NCBI GenBank assembly: GCA_963708455.1
Contig: CAVPSQ010000010.1
Span: 496,001-560,000 of the forward strand
From: CAIMUS01 sp963708455
GTDB lineage: Bacteria > Pseudomonadota > Gammaproteobacteria > Competibacterales > Competibacteraceae
Direction of reading: 5' to 3'
DNA length: 64,000 nt
The notes under the pieces were generated by a model that was given only the letters and a program-made list of their open reading frames with translations, had not been told where the DNA came from and did not search any database. Made by a program: the position numbers and the translations under genes. Shown here in pieces: positions 24,245 to 33,413 of the stretch (the stretch's first letter is position 1; every line of letters begins with the position of its first letter).

Positions 24245-25327
24245 ATGAATGCCAAAATCGATTTTTCCAAGGCGCCCAACCTGCGACTGGCGTCCTTCCA
24301 GGTACCCGATATGCAGGAGGAAATCCTGGCAACGGGGGAACGCCAAGCGCTGGTCGCGCGCATCGAACGCCTGTTGCTCGAGCAGGACGCCAAATTGGTG
24401 GCTCACTACTACACCGCGCCTGAGTTACAGCAACTGGCTGACGCCACCGGCGGTTATGTATCCGATTCTCTGGATATGGCGCGCTTCGGTTACGAATCCA
24501 CCGCGACCACCCTGATGGTGGCCGGCGTCCGGTTTATGGGCGAGACGGCCAAAATTCTCAATCCGGAAAAGCGCGTGCTGATGCCGGATCTGGAAGCCAC
24601 CTGTTCACTGGATGTGGGTTGTCCCGCCGATGTGTTCAGTGCTTTCTGCGACCAGCATCCGGACCGGACCGTGGTGGTGTACGCCAACACCAGCGCCGCG
24701 GTCAAAGCACGGGCCGACTGGGTGGTGACCTCGGGAATCGCCCTGGACCTCGTCCGTTACCTGGCCGCCAGAGGGGAGAAAATCCTGTGGGCGCCGGATC
24801 GCCATCTGGGCGCTTATATCCAGCGGGAGACCCGCGCCGATATGCTGCTCTGGGAGGGTGCCTGTATAGTGCATGAGGCGTTCAAGGCGGAAGGTTTACG
24901 ACAACTGCGCGCCCGCCATCCGGACGCCAGCGTGCTGGTCCACCCGGAATCCCCAGCCGATGTGATCGCCCAGGCTGATGTGGTAGGCTCCACAACCGCC
25001 CTCATTAAAGCCGTGCGCGAGTTGGACGCACACGAATTTATCGTCGCCACCGACCGAGGCATATTTCATAAAATGCGGGAGGCGGCGCCCGGCAAAATCT
25101 TCCTGGAAGCGCCGACCGGTGGCAAAGGCGCCACCTGCCTAAGCTGCGCCCATTGCCCCTGGATGGCCATGAACGGTCTGCGCAAACTGGCTCACGTGCT
25201 GGAGACGGGCGCCAATGAGATTCATATCGACGAGGACATCCGGCTACGCGCCGTGCGCCCCATCCAACGCCTGCTGGAGTTCGCCCGTCTGCGCAATCAG
25301 GTGGCGCTGGGCAACAACGACGCCTGA
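24245..25327 (+). CDS. nadA: Quinolinate synthase NadA
   Basis: Condenses iminoaspartate with dihydroxyacetone phosphate to make quinolinate, the NAD precursor. 360 residues. The three cysteines that hold the 4Fe-4S cluster fit CSLDVGCPAD, WEGACIVHEAF and CLSCAHCPWMAMN. Substrate-binding stretches include VAHYYTAPELQQLAD and VVYANTSAAVKA. nadB is not adjacent. Probably co-transcribed with nrtR and repressed by it. Confidence 0.96.
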   Translation: MNAKIDFSKAPNLRLASFQVPDMQEEILATGERQALVARIERLLLEQDAKLVAHYYTAPELQQLADATGGYVSDSLDMARFGYESTATTLMVAGVRFMGETAKILNPEKRVLMPDLEATCSLDVGCPADVFSAFCDQHPDRTVVVYANTSAAVKARADWVVTSGIALDLVRYLAARGEKILWAPDRHLGAYIQRETRADMLLWEGACIVHEAFKAEGLRQLRARHPDASVLVHPESPADVIAQADVVGSTTALIKAVRELDAHEFIVATDRGIFHKMREAAPGKIFLEAPTGGKGATCLSCAHCPWMAMNGLRKLAHVLETGANEIHIDEDIRLRAVRPIQRLLEFARLRNQVALGNNDA

Positions 25328-25485
25328 GTGCGCCTTGCCGGGTACGTCACGCAACGGGTGGCATACCCCTTCTTCCGTCCACACGCTCCCTGCCTCGCCA
25401 GCAGCGACCATTCGCCCCTTAAGCGGCGGTTGTTGTTATAATCTTCCTTACAAAAATTAGACAGCCACCTCGGGAATCCAAGCAA

Positions 25486-26115
25486 GTGATCAAGACTCGC
25501 GAGCGCATCTTGCAAACCAGTTTGCAACTTTTCAATGAGAATGGGGCGCCTCATATCACCACTAATCATATTGCCGACGAAATGAATATCAGTCCCGGTA
25601 ATCTGTATTACCATTTCCGTAATAAAGATGAAATTATTTATCACTTGTTCATTAGTTTCGAGAAGAAAATATCGGATGCATTGCAGGTGCCGCAACAGCG
25701 TGACTTGAATATGGAGGACATGTGGCTTTATTTGCATCTGGTATTCGAAAGTATTTGGGAATATCGGTTTTTATATCGAGACATTGAGAACATACTGAGT
25801 CGCAGCAGAAAACTGCGCCTACGCTTCAGGCGTATACTGGAACGCAAGATCAAAACTGCAGTTGCGATCTGTGAAGGTCTGGTGCAGTCCGGCGTTATGT
25901 TGGCCAACCCTGAAGAAATCCAGGCGCTGGCAAGTAATATTACCGTGGTCGCTACTTATTGGATTAATTTTCACAATATCCGCAGCGATAACCGCGACGC
26001 CAACGAAAACACGCTCGGCCACGGTGTTTATCAGGTAATGGCCCTGGTATCGCCATTCCTGCGCGAAGATATGCGTAAATTGTTACAGAAACTGAGCCAT
26101 GATTACCTGGATTGA
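25486..26115 (+). CDS. TetR-family transcriptional regulator
   Basis: 209 residues. N-terminal helix-turn-helix: RERILQTSLQLFNENGAPHI, then TNHIADEMNISPGNLYYHF and RNKDEIIYHLF. The long helical C-terminal domain (LRLRFRRILERKIKTAVAI) fits the TetR group seen beside polyhydroxyalkanoate or lipid genes. The GTG at 25486 is the likely start. It faces the phasin gene with only 17 bp between stop codons. Regulation of the storage cluster is inferred from position. Confidence 0.85.
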   Translation: MIKTRERILQTSLQLFNENGAPHITTNHIADEMNISPGNLYYHFRNKDEIIYHLFISFEKKISDALQVPQQRDLNMEDMWLYLHLVFESIWEYRFLYRDIENILSRSRKLRLRFRRILERKIKTAVAICEGLVQSGVMLANPEEIQALASNITVVATYWINFHNIRSDNRDANENTLGHGVYQVMALVSPFLREDMRKLLQKLSHDYLD

Positions 26116-26132
26116 CAAAGTGTACAGTTGCT

Positions 26133-26549
26133 TTATTGAGTTTTCTCTTTTTCAAGCAACGTTCTGATATTGTCATTCAGATTTTCGACCCGCTCCAGCA
26201 ACTCTTGAATATCCTCATTGGTGGGGACGCCGAACCGGATCAATACCCGGGTAATGCGGTCTTCGAGCAACTGTTCGATGCCATCCCAGGTATCAGCGGC
26301 CCGGTCTTTGACATCTTCGACCGTATTTTCAACCGTATGGATCACGGCCTCGACTTTGCGACCAGCTATTTGTCTAGTATCGGATTCGATTTTTTTTCCT
26401 TCTTTAACCAATTTCTTGAACAGTTTTTCACCTTTATCCTCGGTCGCCGCAAAAGCTCCCAAGCCCGCCAGCCAGATGCGACGGGCCATTTCCATGGTGC
26501 TACCGATCGATCCATCCTGCGTTACTGAAGATTTTGTCTTGGTCATCAT
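26133..26549 (-). CDS. Phasin (PhaI/PhaF-type granule-associated protein)
   Basis: 138 residues with the PF05597-type pattern: RRIWLAGLGAFAATEDKGEK, KLFKKLVKEGKKIES, and a C-terminal amphipathic/coiled region (RITRVLIRFGVPTNEDIQEL, LLERVENLNDNIRTL). Such proteins coat polyhydroxyalkanoate granules. The start overlaps the stop of the patatin gene, so the two are translated together. A paralogue lies at 28134-28523. Confidence 0.88.
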   Translation of the reverse strand: MMTKTKSSVTQDGSIGSTMEMARRIWLAGLGAFAATEDKGEKLFKKLVKEGKKIESDTRQIAGRKVEAVIHTVENTVEDVKDRAADTWDGIEQLLEDRITRVLIRFGVPTNEDIQELLERVENLNDNIRTLLEKEKTQ

Positions 26550-27835
26550 TGCACCTGTCGATTGTGGCGTAGCGTATCTTGATGCTCGGCGTGAGCCTGA
26601 TTCTCCATTTGTTCCAGGATTTCGTCGAAGTTTTCAACCATAGCCCGTGTGCCCTCCTGTTCTCTCACTTGAGCGCGGCTTTCCGTATCTTCCTGCAAGT
26701 AAGTATAAAAATGGCGTTTCTGATCTTCCAGTATGTCCATTCGCAGTTTGATGCCATGCCGCGCCAGCACCTCTCCGAGCTCCCGATGCCGCGCCAGCAG
26801 ATCGCTGCGGATAGTCTGGTAGGCATGATCGCAAACCCACAGGCGCGTGGAGAAACTGAACACATTGGTAAAGAACATCTTGGGGTCGTCACGATTGGGT
26901 TCGAATAAAATAACATCTGTATTTTCGTATTGGGTGTCATAGCTGGCCATACTGACCTGCATCCGGGAATGGATGATGGTGCGGAATGTCTGCGACAGCA
27001 CTACCGGCAAACCGCCCTCTATCAGCGTGGTATGCTGTGAAGTCCCGGTTTGGGCGGCCAGATTGGCGTCGAACGGTACGAGCGGATTGAGGCAGAGCAC
27101 CAGATCCATCCCTTCGTTCAAGGCGACCGAGGCGTGCATCGTTTTGATCAATGCACCATCGACATAATACCGGTCTTCAATCTTTACCGGCGGATACAGA
27201 CCGGGCAGTGCAGTACTGGCCTGGACCGCTTTGGAAATAGGAATATGGTCATAGCCCTTGGAGCCGAATACCACCGATTCGCCCGTATCCAAATCCACGG
27301 TCACGACATACAGCTTTTGTTTAAGCTGGCGAAAATCGTTACTACATCCAGGAGAACTGAAAAGCTGCACCAGGTATTCGTGAATCGCCTCGTTATCGAA
27401 AAAACCGGCCGGTAAAGCTTGTGTCAGGCGGGTCAGTGATTCCAGCAAACCTAAATCGAAAGGATTTCTAATAAACTGCCATAAAGAATCGATAAACAGA
27501 GAGGGAATCGACTTCAGCCGTTTCCAGTACTCGCGCACGGCAGGCATCAGAAAGATTTCCGGGTTGATGGGATGCTGGGCAGTGTCGCTCATGATGAAAA
27601 TACGACAGATCTCCGCCGTATTGTATTGATTCGCCAGAACCGAAGCGACTGCTGCGCCGGCACTGACGCCGACATACGTGTCAAAACGGTTAAAATCGAG
27701 CCCTTCGAGCGCTTCGTCGAGCGCCCGCAAGGCGCCGATTTCATAAATCATGCCCAGAGGGCCGCCGCCCGCCAGCGCCAGTCCAATCCGCGGGCCCGTG
27801 GCTTCGTTATGCTTTTCCGGCTGGGTTCTTAGCAT
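26546..27835 (-). CDS. Patatin-like phospholipase/acyl hydrolase
   Basis: 429 residues. Patatin motifs are complete: oxyanion loop ALAGGGPLGMIYEIG, nucleophile GVSAGAAVAS (GxSxG), and catalytic Asp in YYVDGALIKT. Patatin-like enzymes hydrolyse lipids, and some act on storage granules or polyhydroxyalkanoate. Being coupled to a phasin gene and lying between two phasins suggests action on granule-associated lipid or polymer. No signal peptide. Confidence 0.88.
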   Translation of the reverse strand: MLRTQPEKHNEATGPRIGLALAGGGPLGMIYEIGALRALDEALEGLDFNRFDTYVGVSAGAAVASVLANQYNTAEICRIFIMSDTAQHPINPEIFLMPAVREYWKRLKSIPSLFIDSLWQFIRNPFDLGLLESLTRLTQALPAGFFDNEAIHEYLVQLFSSPGCSNDFRQLKQKLYVVTVDLDTGESVVFGSKGYDHIPISKAVQASTALPGLYPPVKIEDRYYVDGALIKTMHASVALNEGMDLVLCLNPLVPFDANLAAQTGTSQHTTLIEGGLPVVLSQTFRTIIHSRMQVSMASYDTQYENTDVILFEPNRDDPKMFFTNVFSFSTRLWVCDHAYQTIRSDLLARHRELGEVLARHGIKLRMDILEDQKRHFYTYLQEDTESRAQVREQEGTRAMVENFDEILEQMENQAHAEHQDTLRHNRQVQ

Positions 27836-27994
27836 GTCGTTTCCTCTGGCAAACCAATCGAGTTAGCATCAGACCCACGGCATGCAGGCCCCGGGCTGCG
27901 CCTGCCGCCTGCCGCCTGCCGCCAATCGCTGCTGGGATTAATTATCGAATATCGACCAGAATCGCGACGGGTCGTGTGATTTAGGGAGCGCCCC

Positions 27995-28016
27995 ATTGTT
28001 GCGAGATTGCAACAAT
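27995..28016. promoter_or_regulatory. Candidate operator in the storage cluster
   Basis: The perfect 8-bp inverted repeat ATTGTTGC-GAGATT-GCAACAAT lies in the 298-bp gap upstream of the patatin gene and downstream of the second phasin. GC-poor sequence and another AACGCAACA motif follow. TTGC/GCAA symmetry is reminiscent of polyhydroxyalkanoate repressor sites, but the binder is unknown. The rest of the gap shows nothing else. Confidence 0.5.
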
Positions 28017-28133
28017 AAATAAAAAACGCAACATTCCTATCTCCCTCCCACGCCGCGCTGCTGGAAATAGGAAGATTGACATAATAAATATCATCCTTAT
28101 ATCGACAAAGCGACCTCCTATTTATACTTCGTT

Positions 28134-28523
28134 TCAGGAGTTAGTCAGCTTCCTGACGCTTTCGTTCAAGGCATCCACCCGTCTGCTAAGATCCTCGATA
28201 TCCTTACTGGTAGGCACGCCCAGTTGATTCAGGATAAGGGCTACGCGGTCTTCCAGAGCTTCCTCCAGTTTATCCAGGGTATCGATGGCCATATCCTTCA
28301 TTTCCCCGACCTTATCCTTGACCTCTTCCACGGCACCATCGGCTATCTTTTTGGTATGATGCTGCAATTTTTCGCCTTCTTTAACGAGAGTTTCAAAAAG
28401 TTTGCCACCTTCCTCCTCGACTTTGGCGAATGCGCCCAGACCTGCCAACCAGATCAGGCGGGTCGTTTCCATGACATTTTCGACCAGTTGTTTTTCGCCT
28501 TGGGATTTTAATTTCTTAACCAT
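28134..28523 (-). CDS. Phasin (PhaI/PhaF-type), second copy
   Basis: 129 residues, clearly paralogous to the phasin at 26133: TTRLIWLAGLGAFAKVEEEG, LFETLVKEGEKLQ and RVALILNQLGVPTSKDIEDL. Start ATG 28523 has AGGAGA upstream; a longer start is rejected. The 317 bp upstream to the WS/DGAT gene show no gene, only a GC-rich stem (CCGGCAG/CTGCCGG, 28803-28831) just past the WS/DGAT stop that may be a transcription end signal. Confidence 0.88.
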   Translation of the reverse strand: MVKKLKSQGEKQLVENVMETTRLIWLAGLGAFAKVEEEGGKLFETLVKEGEKLQHHTKKIADGAVEEVKDKVGEMKDMAIDTLDKLEEALEDRVALILNQLGVPTSKDIEDLSRRVDALNESVRKLTNS

Positions 28524-28840
28524 TTTCAGTCTCCTGTTCTCAGGTTTGCATGGAAAAAGTAATATCTGCAATTGACATAAAATACTTTCAAACTGTTCGA
28601 AAGCCTTAAATTAAGTGATGCGACCATAACGATCAAAAGTTGCGGCATATTAGAGATAAGGCTTTACTAACTCAGGCAAAATAACAAGTTAGGTTAGAAT
28701 AAACATACTAGATGATGCAGTTTACTCCAGCCATGCGAGCGACCTCCCTGCCGTGCGGCTCCAAGCCAGCGCCATTTTCCGGAACCGGCGCCCCTGTTAA
28801 TACCGGCAGCCGGTTTTTATCCGACTGCCGGGGCCGGTTG

Positions 28841-30355
28841 TCAACGCGCCAGCGCCTTCTCAGTTTCCGCTGTGGAATCCGCTTCGCTATGCTTGTCCCA
28901 GGGTCCCATCATGGCAATCAGCAACAGCTTTTCGAACTCTTGTCTGAACTGGCTGATAATGGTCTCCGGGTCCCTTATCAGTTTGCGATCAGTGATCAGC
29001 CCGAAGTGGACGTGGTGGTTGTAGGTCAGGATGCTGACGCCCATCCCGACCGAGCCGGCCTGGGGAACCCAGAACATCAGCGCGCTGATTTTGGAACCGG
29101 CAAAATACAAAGGCTGTGGCGGGCCGGGAACATTGGTCATCACGGTGGTCGCCTTCCTGCTGATTAATTTTATAGCCGCGGCTTGTGCGGCTTTGGGTCC
29201 CAATCCCATGATCTCCAGCAAGCCGAAGGTCAGCACCGCCTGATAGGACGCTTTTAATTCTCCCATCCGCCGATGGACCTGATAGAGGCGTTCCAGGGGG
29301 TTCTCGATGCCGATCGGCAGAGTCAGCAACACCAGGCCGAAGACATTGCCCATGTCGTCGGCCGGGTCGTCCGACGACCGCAGATTGACCGGCACCGCAG
29401 CCCGGATTTCCAGCTCTTCCACCACCGGATCGCCTTTTTCCACCAGATAGGCGTGCAAGGCTCCGGCGACCGAAGCGAGCAAGACATCGTTGAGGGTGCA
29501 GCCGAACGCCCTGCCGATCAGCTTGACTTCGGATAGCGGCAGGGGATCAGCCCAGGCCACCCGTTTAGCCACGCCGAGCCGGCCGCGGAGACGGGTGTCC
29601 GGGTCATCGGGGAGGAACAATAGCCGGGCGGCTTCAGAAGCGAAACCCAGACCCTGGCGAGCATAAACCGCAAGTGTCTCCCATCCCTGCCGAGCGTAAT
29701 CCACCATTTCCGCCGGATGGAGCACGATATCCACGCCTTCTTCCAGCAGATCTCTGCCGGCTTTGACGGCGTGGCTGACCGCCTCACTGACTGGATGGAA
29801 CAGCTGGTGGAAGATATCGCCCACCGATTCATCCTCGTCGTGATGGCGCGATTTACGGGAAGCTGTACGGGTTTTAGGGGTAGCAGCATCCGGAGTGAGA
29901 TCGATAATGGACAACAATATATGAATCAGAGCGACGCCATCCGCGTAACAGTGGTGAAAGCGCCAGATCGATGCGCTACCCTCTTGATAATCCTCCACCA
30001 GGTGGACGTCCCACAACGGTTTGGTCGGATCCATGGGCGTGCTGACCAGATTGCTGACGAATTCCTCCAGTTCCTGTTTGCCGCCTGCGCCCGGTAACCC
30101 GATGCGCCGGACATGGCTGCTGATCTCGAAGTGCGTATCCGTTTCCCAATAGGTTCCTGTCGTATGCTGCACCGGCCGTTGTCGGAAACGCTCGCGGGTC
30201 AACAGCCGGGTCTCTATAGTTTTTTGGAAGTGTTCTAGGTCCATCCTGTCTTCCAGAATCATGACGCAATTGATCGTCATCAGATTGTAAGGACGATCCA
30301 TGCGCAGCCAGGCATTATCCACGAAGGACAGCTGGTCACGGTCGAAATTGAACAT
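28841..30355 (-). CDS. Wax ester synthase/diacylglycerol acyltransferase (WS/DGAT)
   Basis: 504 residues. The acyltransferase active-site motif HHxxxDG appears as FHHCYADGVALIHIL (about residue 145). Other family blocks: PLWDVHLVEDY, FGCTLNDVLLASVAGAL, RAAVPVNLRS, and the C-terminal VMTNVPGPPQPLYFAGSKI with NHHVHFGLITD. It joins fatty acyl-CoA to alcohol or diacylglycerol, forming wax esters or triacylglycerol. With phasins, patatin and the acyl-CoA-binding protein it suggests a neutral-lipid storage unit beside polyhydroxyalkanoate functions. Confidence 0.93.
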   Translation of the reverse strand: MFNFDRDQLSFVDNAWLRMDRPYNLMTINCVMILEDRMDLEHFQKTIETRLLTRERFRQRPVQHTTGTYWETDTHFEISSHVRRIGLPGAGGKQELEEFVSNLVSTPMDPTKPLWDVHLVEDYQEGSASIWRFHHCYADGVALIHILLSIIDLTPDAATPKTRTASRKSRHHDEDESVGDIFHQLFHPVSEAVSHAVKAGRDLLEEGVDIVLHPAEMVDYARQGWETLAVYARQGLGFASEAARLLFLPDDPDTRLRGRLGVAKRVAWADPLPLSEVKLIGRAFGCTLNDVLLASVAGALHAYLVEKGDPVVEELEIRAAVPVNLRSSDDPADDMGNVFGLVLLTLPIGIENPLERLYQVHRRMGELKASYQAVLTFGLLEIMGLGPKAAQAAAIKLISRKATTVMTNVPGPPQPLYFAGSKISALMFWVPQAGSVGMGVSILTYNHHVHFGLITDRKLIRDPETIISQFRQEFEKLLLIAMMGPWDKHSEADSTAETEKALAR

Positions 30356-30538
30356 GGTAAATCCGAGCGGGTGAATGGCTTGCCGACACAGTATAGGAGC
30401 GCGGCCTCAACTGGGCAATGTTAAACAGGTTTTTGCTGCACCGGAGATACTGCCAGCTTGCACAATGTACGAAAATGCACTAAAAAGTAGCTGTCCCACA
30501 TTCGTGGGAAATCGCAACAATCCGATGAGGGAGAGCAC

Positions 30539-30814
30539 ATGTCTGATTTAGAAGCCCGCTTTAAAAGCGCCTCCGAAGAAGTCACCAAACTGAGCAAAGC
30601 GCCCGATAATCCTACCAAGCTGAAGCTGTATGCGCTGTTCAAGCAAGGTTCGGACGGTGACGTACAGGGCGATCGTCCGGGATTCACTGATTTGATCGGA
30701 CGCACCAAATACGATGCGTGGACCGGCTTTAAAGGCACTCCCAAAGAGGCCGCCATGCAGCAGTATATCGACCTGGTCGAGTCGCTCAAGCAGCAATTGG
30801 GATACCCGGGTTAA
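30539..30814 (+). CDS. Acyl-CoA-binding protein (ACBP)
   Basis: 91-residue four-helix protein, full ACBP length: DLEARFKSASEEVTKL, LKLYALFKQGSDGDV, then RPGFTDLIGRTKYDAW and KEAAMQQYIDLVESL. It binds long-chain acyl-CoA. ACBPs are common in eukaryotes and patchy in bacteria. Divergent from WS/DGAT (183 bp apart), it could supply acyl-CoA to it. A GAGGGAG ribosome site precedes the ATG. A small hairpin TCCCAC/GTGGGA lies ~40 bp upstream. Confidence 0.93.
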   Translation: MSDLEARFKSASEEVTKLSKAPDNPTKLKLYALFKQGSDGDVQGDRPGFTDLIGRTKYDAWTGFKGTPKEAAMQQYIDLVESLKQQLGYPG

Positions 30815-30926
30815 GGATTCGACCGGGCCGCGCCTTTCTTGCCACGTTGCGCGGACGGCAACAAGGGCGTTTTGTTGGCAACGGTCCGCGCTGCTGTTCT
30901 GTGCGGACCCTCCTTCCAGGTTTACT

Positions 30927-30950
30927 GGCCGGCAAGGATGCCGGCCCCAC
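30927..30950. repeat. Short dispersed GC-rich palindromic repeat
   Basis: GGCCGGC, a short spacer, then GCCGGCCCCAC: similar to the elements at 52899-52926 and 52961-52988. Such REP-like sequences are intergenic and here lie within the unconserved leader before the DUF4124 gene. Confidence 0.5.
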
Positions 30951-30966
30951 AGTCATTGCCGGCGGC

Positions 30967-31452
30967 ATGTCCAGGCCACGTTTTCACATGTTAATTTTCA
31001 GGTTGGCGACGGTCGCTCTGCTGCTTGCGCTGTCGAGTCTGGTCCTGGCGCAGACGGCCATTTATCGCTGGACCGGCGCGGCTGGTGAGGTGCACTACGG
31101 GGATCGTCCACCGGAGCATGCGCCTTATGAACAGATGCCGCTGATGCCTCCTCCAGCTTCGCAGGATGAATCCGCCGGCCTGCGTCCGGGCGAGCGGCAA
31201 CTGTTGCAAGAAAATCAACGCGAACGACGCGGCGCGGCCGCCGTCCAGAAATCGCGGGCGCGCGAGGCAGAGCTTAACCGGCAACAGCAGGCGCAAGCGG
31301 CGGAACGCCGGCGCGACCGCTGCGAAAACTATAAACGTCGTTTGCAGACCGTCGAGCAACGCTTGAGAGCCGGTTATCCCGCGCGCCGTTCCAATGAATT
31401 GCATCACCAGTGGGATCAGTATCGGGACGCGGTAAGGCACTACTGCGATTGA
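30967..31452 (+). CDS. DUF4124-like periplasmic protein
   Basis: About 161 residues. A signal peptide (RLATVALLLALSSLVLAQ) is followed by the DUF4124 signature (AIYRWTGAAGEVHYGDRPPE), then a Gln/Arg-rich helical region and a C-terminal Cys-containing helical tail (RDRCENYKRRLQTVEQRL, ending RHYCD). Function unknown; these small exported proteins are common in proteobacteria. ATG 30967 is chosen to place the signal peptide near the start; 30988 is also possible. Confidence 0.75.
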   Translation: MSRPRFHMLIFRLATVALLLALSSLVLAQTAIYRWTGAAGEVHYGDRPPEHAPYEQMPLMPPPASQDESAGLRPGERQLLQENQRERRGAAAVQKSRAREAELNRQQQAQAAERRRDRCENYKRRLQTVEQRLRAGYPARRSNELHHQWDQYRDAVRHYCD

Positions 31453-31658
31453 TCCCGCTATGGCGAACGCCGAGAGAACGGATGGCCTCCCATTGCGGGC
31501 CGAGTGACGGGTGTGTTTTCTTACCCTTATGCAATAAATTGTGACAATACCGGCTATTTCTGTCACACTGGTTATAAAGAAATCGTATTATTCTTCGCTG
31601 TGTTCAGCAATATTTGCCCCGCAATCCTGTCCTGATGATCCAATGAGGAGAATAATGC

Positions 31659-32075
31659 ATGGGTTTGACGATAATCGCCGGAGGCTGCCGTTCCACCACG
31701 GCTGACGGCAAAACCACCACGACGCGCTGCGCCGCCTGTCCCTCGCAGGGCGCCTGCGAACTGGAGCCGCGCGCCCGTGAACTGGCCACTATCGTGTCCG
31801 ATCAGTGGGTCAGCACCGCCGATTTAGCACCCCCTGAGGAAACACGGATTCTTTATCTGGAATATCTCTCCGGATTGGAGAGCAGCGCGGTGCGCCTGGG
31901 TTCTTATGATGCAGCCAAGGGCGCATACCTGGAGGCGGCCAGTGGTCAAGTTTTGCCGGAAAAGACGGTGATCGCCTGGATGCTCATTCCTGAAGCGCCT
32001 CCGGCTATCTATCAAAGTCGCCGTATTGCCCGGCGTCGGCTGAGCCGCTTAACGGCGGTCCGAACACTCGATTAG
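31659..32075 (+). CDS. Hypothetical protein with cysteine cluster
   Basis: 138 residues, no family recognised. The N-terminus carries Cys residues in AGGCRSTT and RCAACPSQGACELEP, the latter CxxCxxxxxC-like and possibly metal-binding. The rest is mixed (ILYLEYLSGLESSAVRLGSYD, then KTVIAWMLIPEAPPAIYQS). The ATG has GAGGAG 8 bases upstream, and stop codons just before it fix the start. The gap from its end to aroC (237 bp) holds no evident gene. Confidence 0.6.
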   Translation: MGLTIIAGGCRSTTADGKTTTTRCAACPSQGACELEPRARELATIVSDQWVSTADLAPPEETRILYLEYLSGLESSAVRLGSYDAAKGAYLEAASGQVLPEKTVIAWMLIPEAPPAIYQSRRIARRRLSRLTAVRTLD

Positions 32076-32312
32076 CGTCTGCAAGCTCTCCCGCTCCGGT
32101 CGACCGGAGGTCCCGGACCAGAGCTATCCGCCGTTGCCAGGACAGGTCTTGCGGCAGGGAACGTTCCACCTACCTTTCTTGCAGATCAGGCGATATGCTT
32201 TTTCTGTCCATTTTTCGGTTGCTGCTGTACTGTCTGCAGCCACTTGCCGTGCGGCTGTCTGTGGCTGTCTGGATGGCAAGGGATTGTGCTGGACTTGCTC
32301 CTGGGTCTTTCC

Positions 32313-33413
32313 ATGTCTGGAAATAGCTTCGGCAAACTGTTTACCGTCACCAGTTTCGGCGAGAGTCACGGTCCCGCGATCGGCGGCGTCATCGACGGCT
32401 GCCCGCCCGGCATGGCGCTCTCGGAGGCCGATATCCAAGTGCAATTGGAACGCCGTCGTCCCGGCAAAAGCCGGCATACCACGCAACGGCGCGAGCCGGA
32501 CGCCGTCCGGATTCTGTCCGGCGTGTTCGAAGGTAAAACCACCGGAGCACCCATCTGCCTGCTGATCGAGAACCTCGACCAGCGCTCCAAGGATTACCAC
32601 GACCTTCTGGATCGCTTCCGGCCCGGCCATGCCGATTATACTTATCAGCAGAAATACGGTATCCGTGATTATCGTGGCGGCGGGCGGTCTTCAGCCCGGG
32701 AAACGGCCGTGCGCGTGGCCGCAGGCGCCATCGCCAGAAAATACCTGTATGAACGCTATGGGGTGGAAATTCGCGGCTATCTGGCGCAGCTCGGTCCGTT
32801 GCGTCCGGACAAGCTGGTCTGGGACGCAGTGGACAACAATCCCTTTTTCTGTCCCGATCCCGATAAGGTGCCGGAACTGGAAGCGTTCATGGACGCGCTG
32901 CGCAAATCGGGTGACTCCATCGGTGCCCGAATTACGGTGATCGCCAGCCGTGTGCCGGTGGGCTGGGGAGAGCCGGTGTTCGACCGTCTGGATGCCGATC
33001 TGGCCCATGCGCTGATGAGCATCAATGCCGTCAAGGGAGTAGAGATCGGCGCCGGTTTCGCCTGCATCGAGCAGCGGGGCTCCGCCCACCGCGACGAGAT
33101 CACGCCCCAGGGTTTCCTGAGCAATCACGCGGGCGGTATTCTGGGGGGCATTTCCAGCGGTCAGGATATCGTCGCCAGCCTGGCGCTCAAGCCCACTTCC
33201 AGCATTCGCCTGCCCGGTAGGACGGTGAATTTGCAGGGCGAGCCGGTGGCGGTGGTGACTAAAGGTCGCCATGATCCCTGCGTGGGAATTCGCGCCACGC
33301 CGATTGCCGAAGCGATGGTGGCGTTGGTGTTGATGGATCATGCCTTGCGGCACCGCGCTCAGAATCTGGACGTGGTTTCCGCGACGCCCGTGATTCCCGG
33401 TGCGGTGGATTGA
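32313..33413 (+). CDS. aroC: Chorismate synthase
   Basis: Last step of the shikimate pathway: 5-enolpyruvylshikimate-3-phosphate to chorismate, using reduced FMN. 366 residues with signature motifs GKLFTVTSFGESHGPAIGGV, DYRGGGRSSARETAVRVAAG and RHDPCVGIRATPIAEAM. Start ATG 32313 matches the family (MSGNSFGKLF). Next to an MFS gene whose start overlaps its end, an arrangement seen in other gammaproteobacteria. Confidence 0.97.
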   Translation: MSGNSFGKLFTVTSFGESHGPAIGGVIDGCPPGMALSEADIQVQLERRRPGKSRHTTQRREPDAVRILSGVFEGKTTGAPICLLIENLDQRSKDYHDLLDRFRPGHADYTYQQKYGIRDYRGGGRSSARETAVRVAAGAIARKYLYERYGVEIRGYLAQLGPLRPDKLVWDAVDNNPFFCPDPDKVPELEAFMDALRKSGDSIGARITVIASRVPVGWGEPVFDRLDADLAHALMSINAVKGVEIGAGFACIEQRGSAHRDEITPQGFLSNHAGGILGGISSGQDIVASLALKPTSSIRLPGRTVNLQGEPVAVVTKGRHDPCVGIRATPIAEAMVALVLMDHALRHRAQNLDVVSATPVIPGAVD

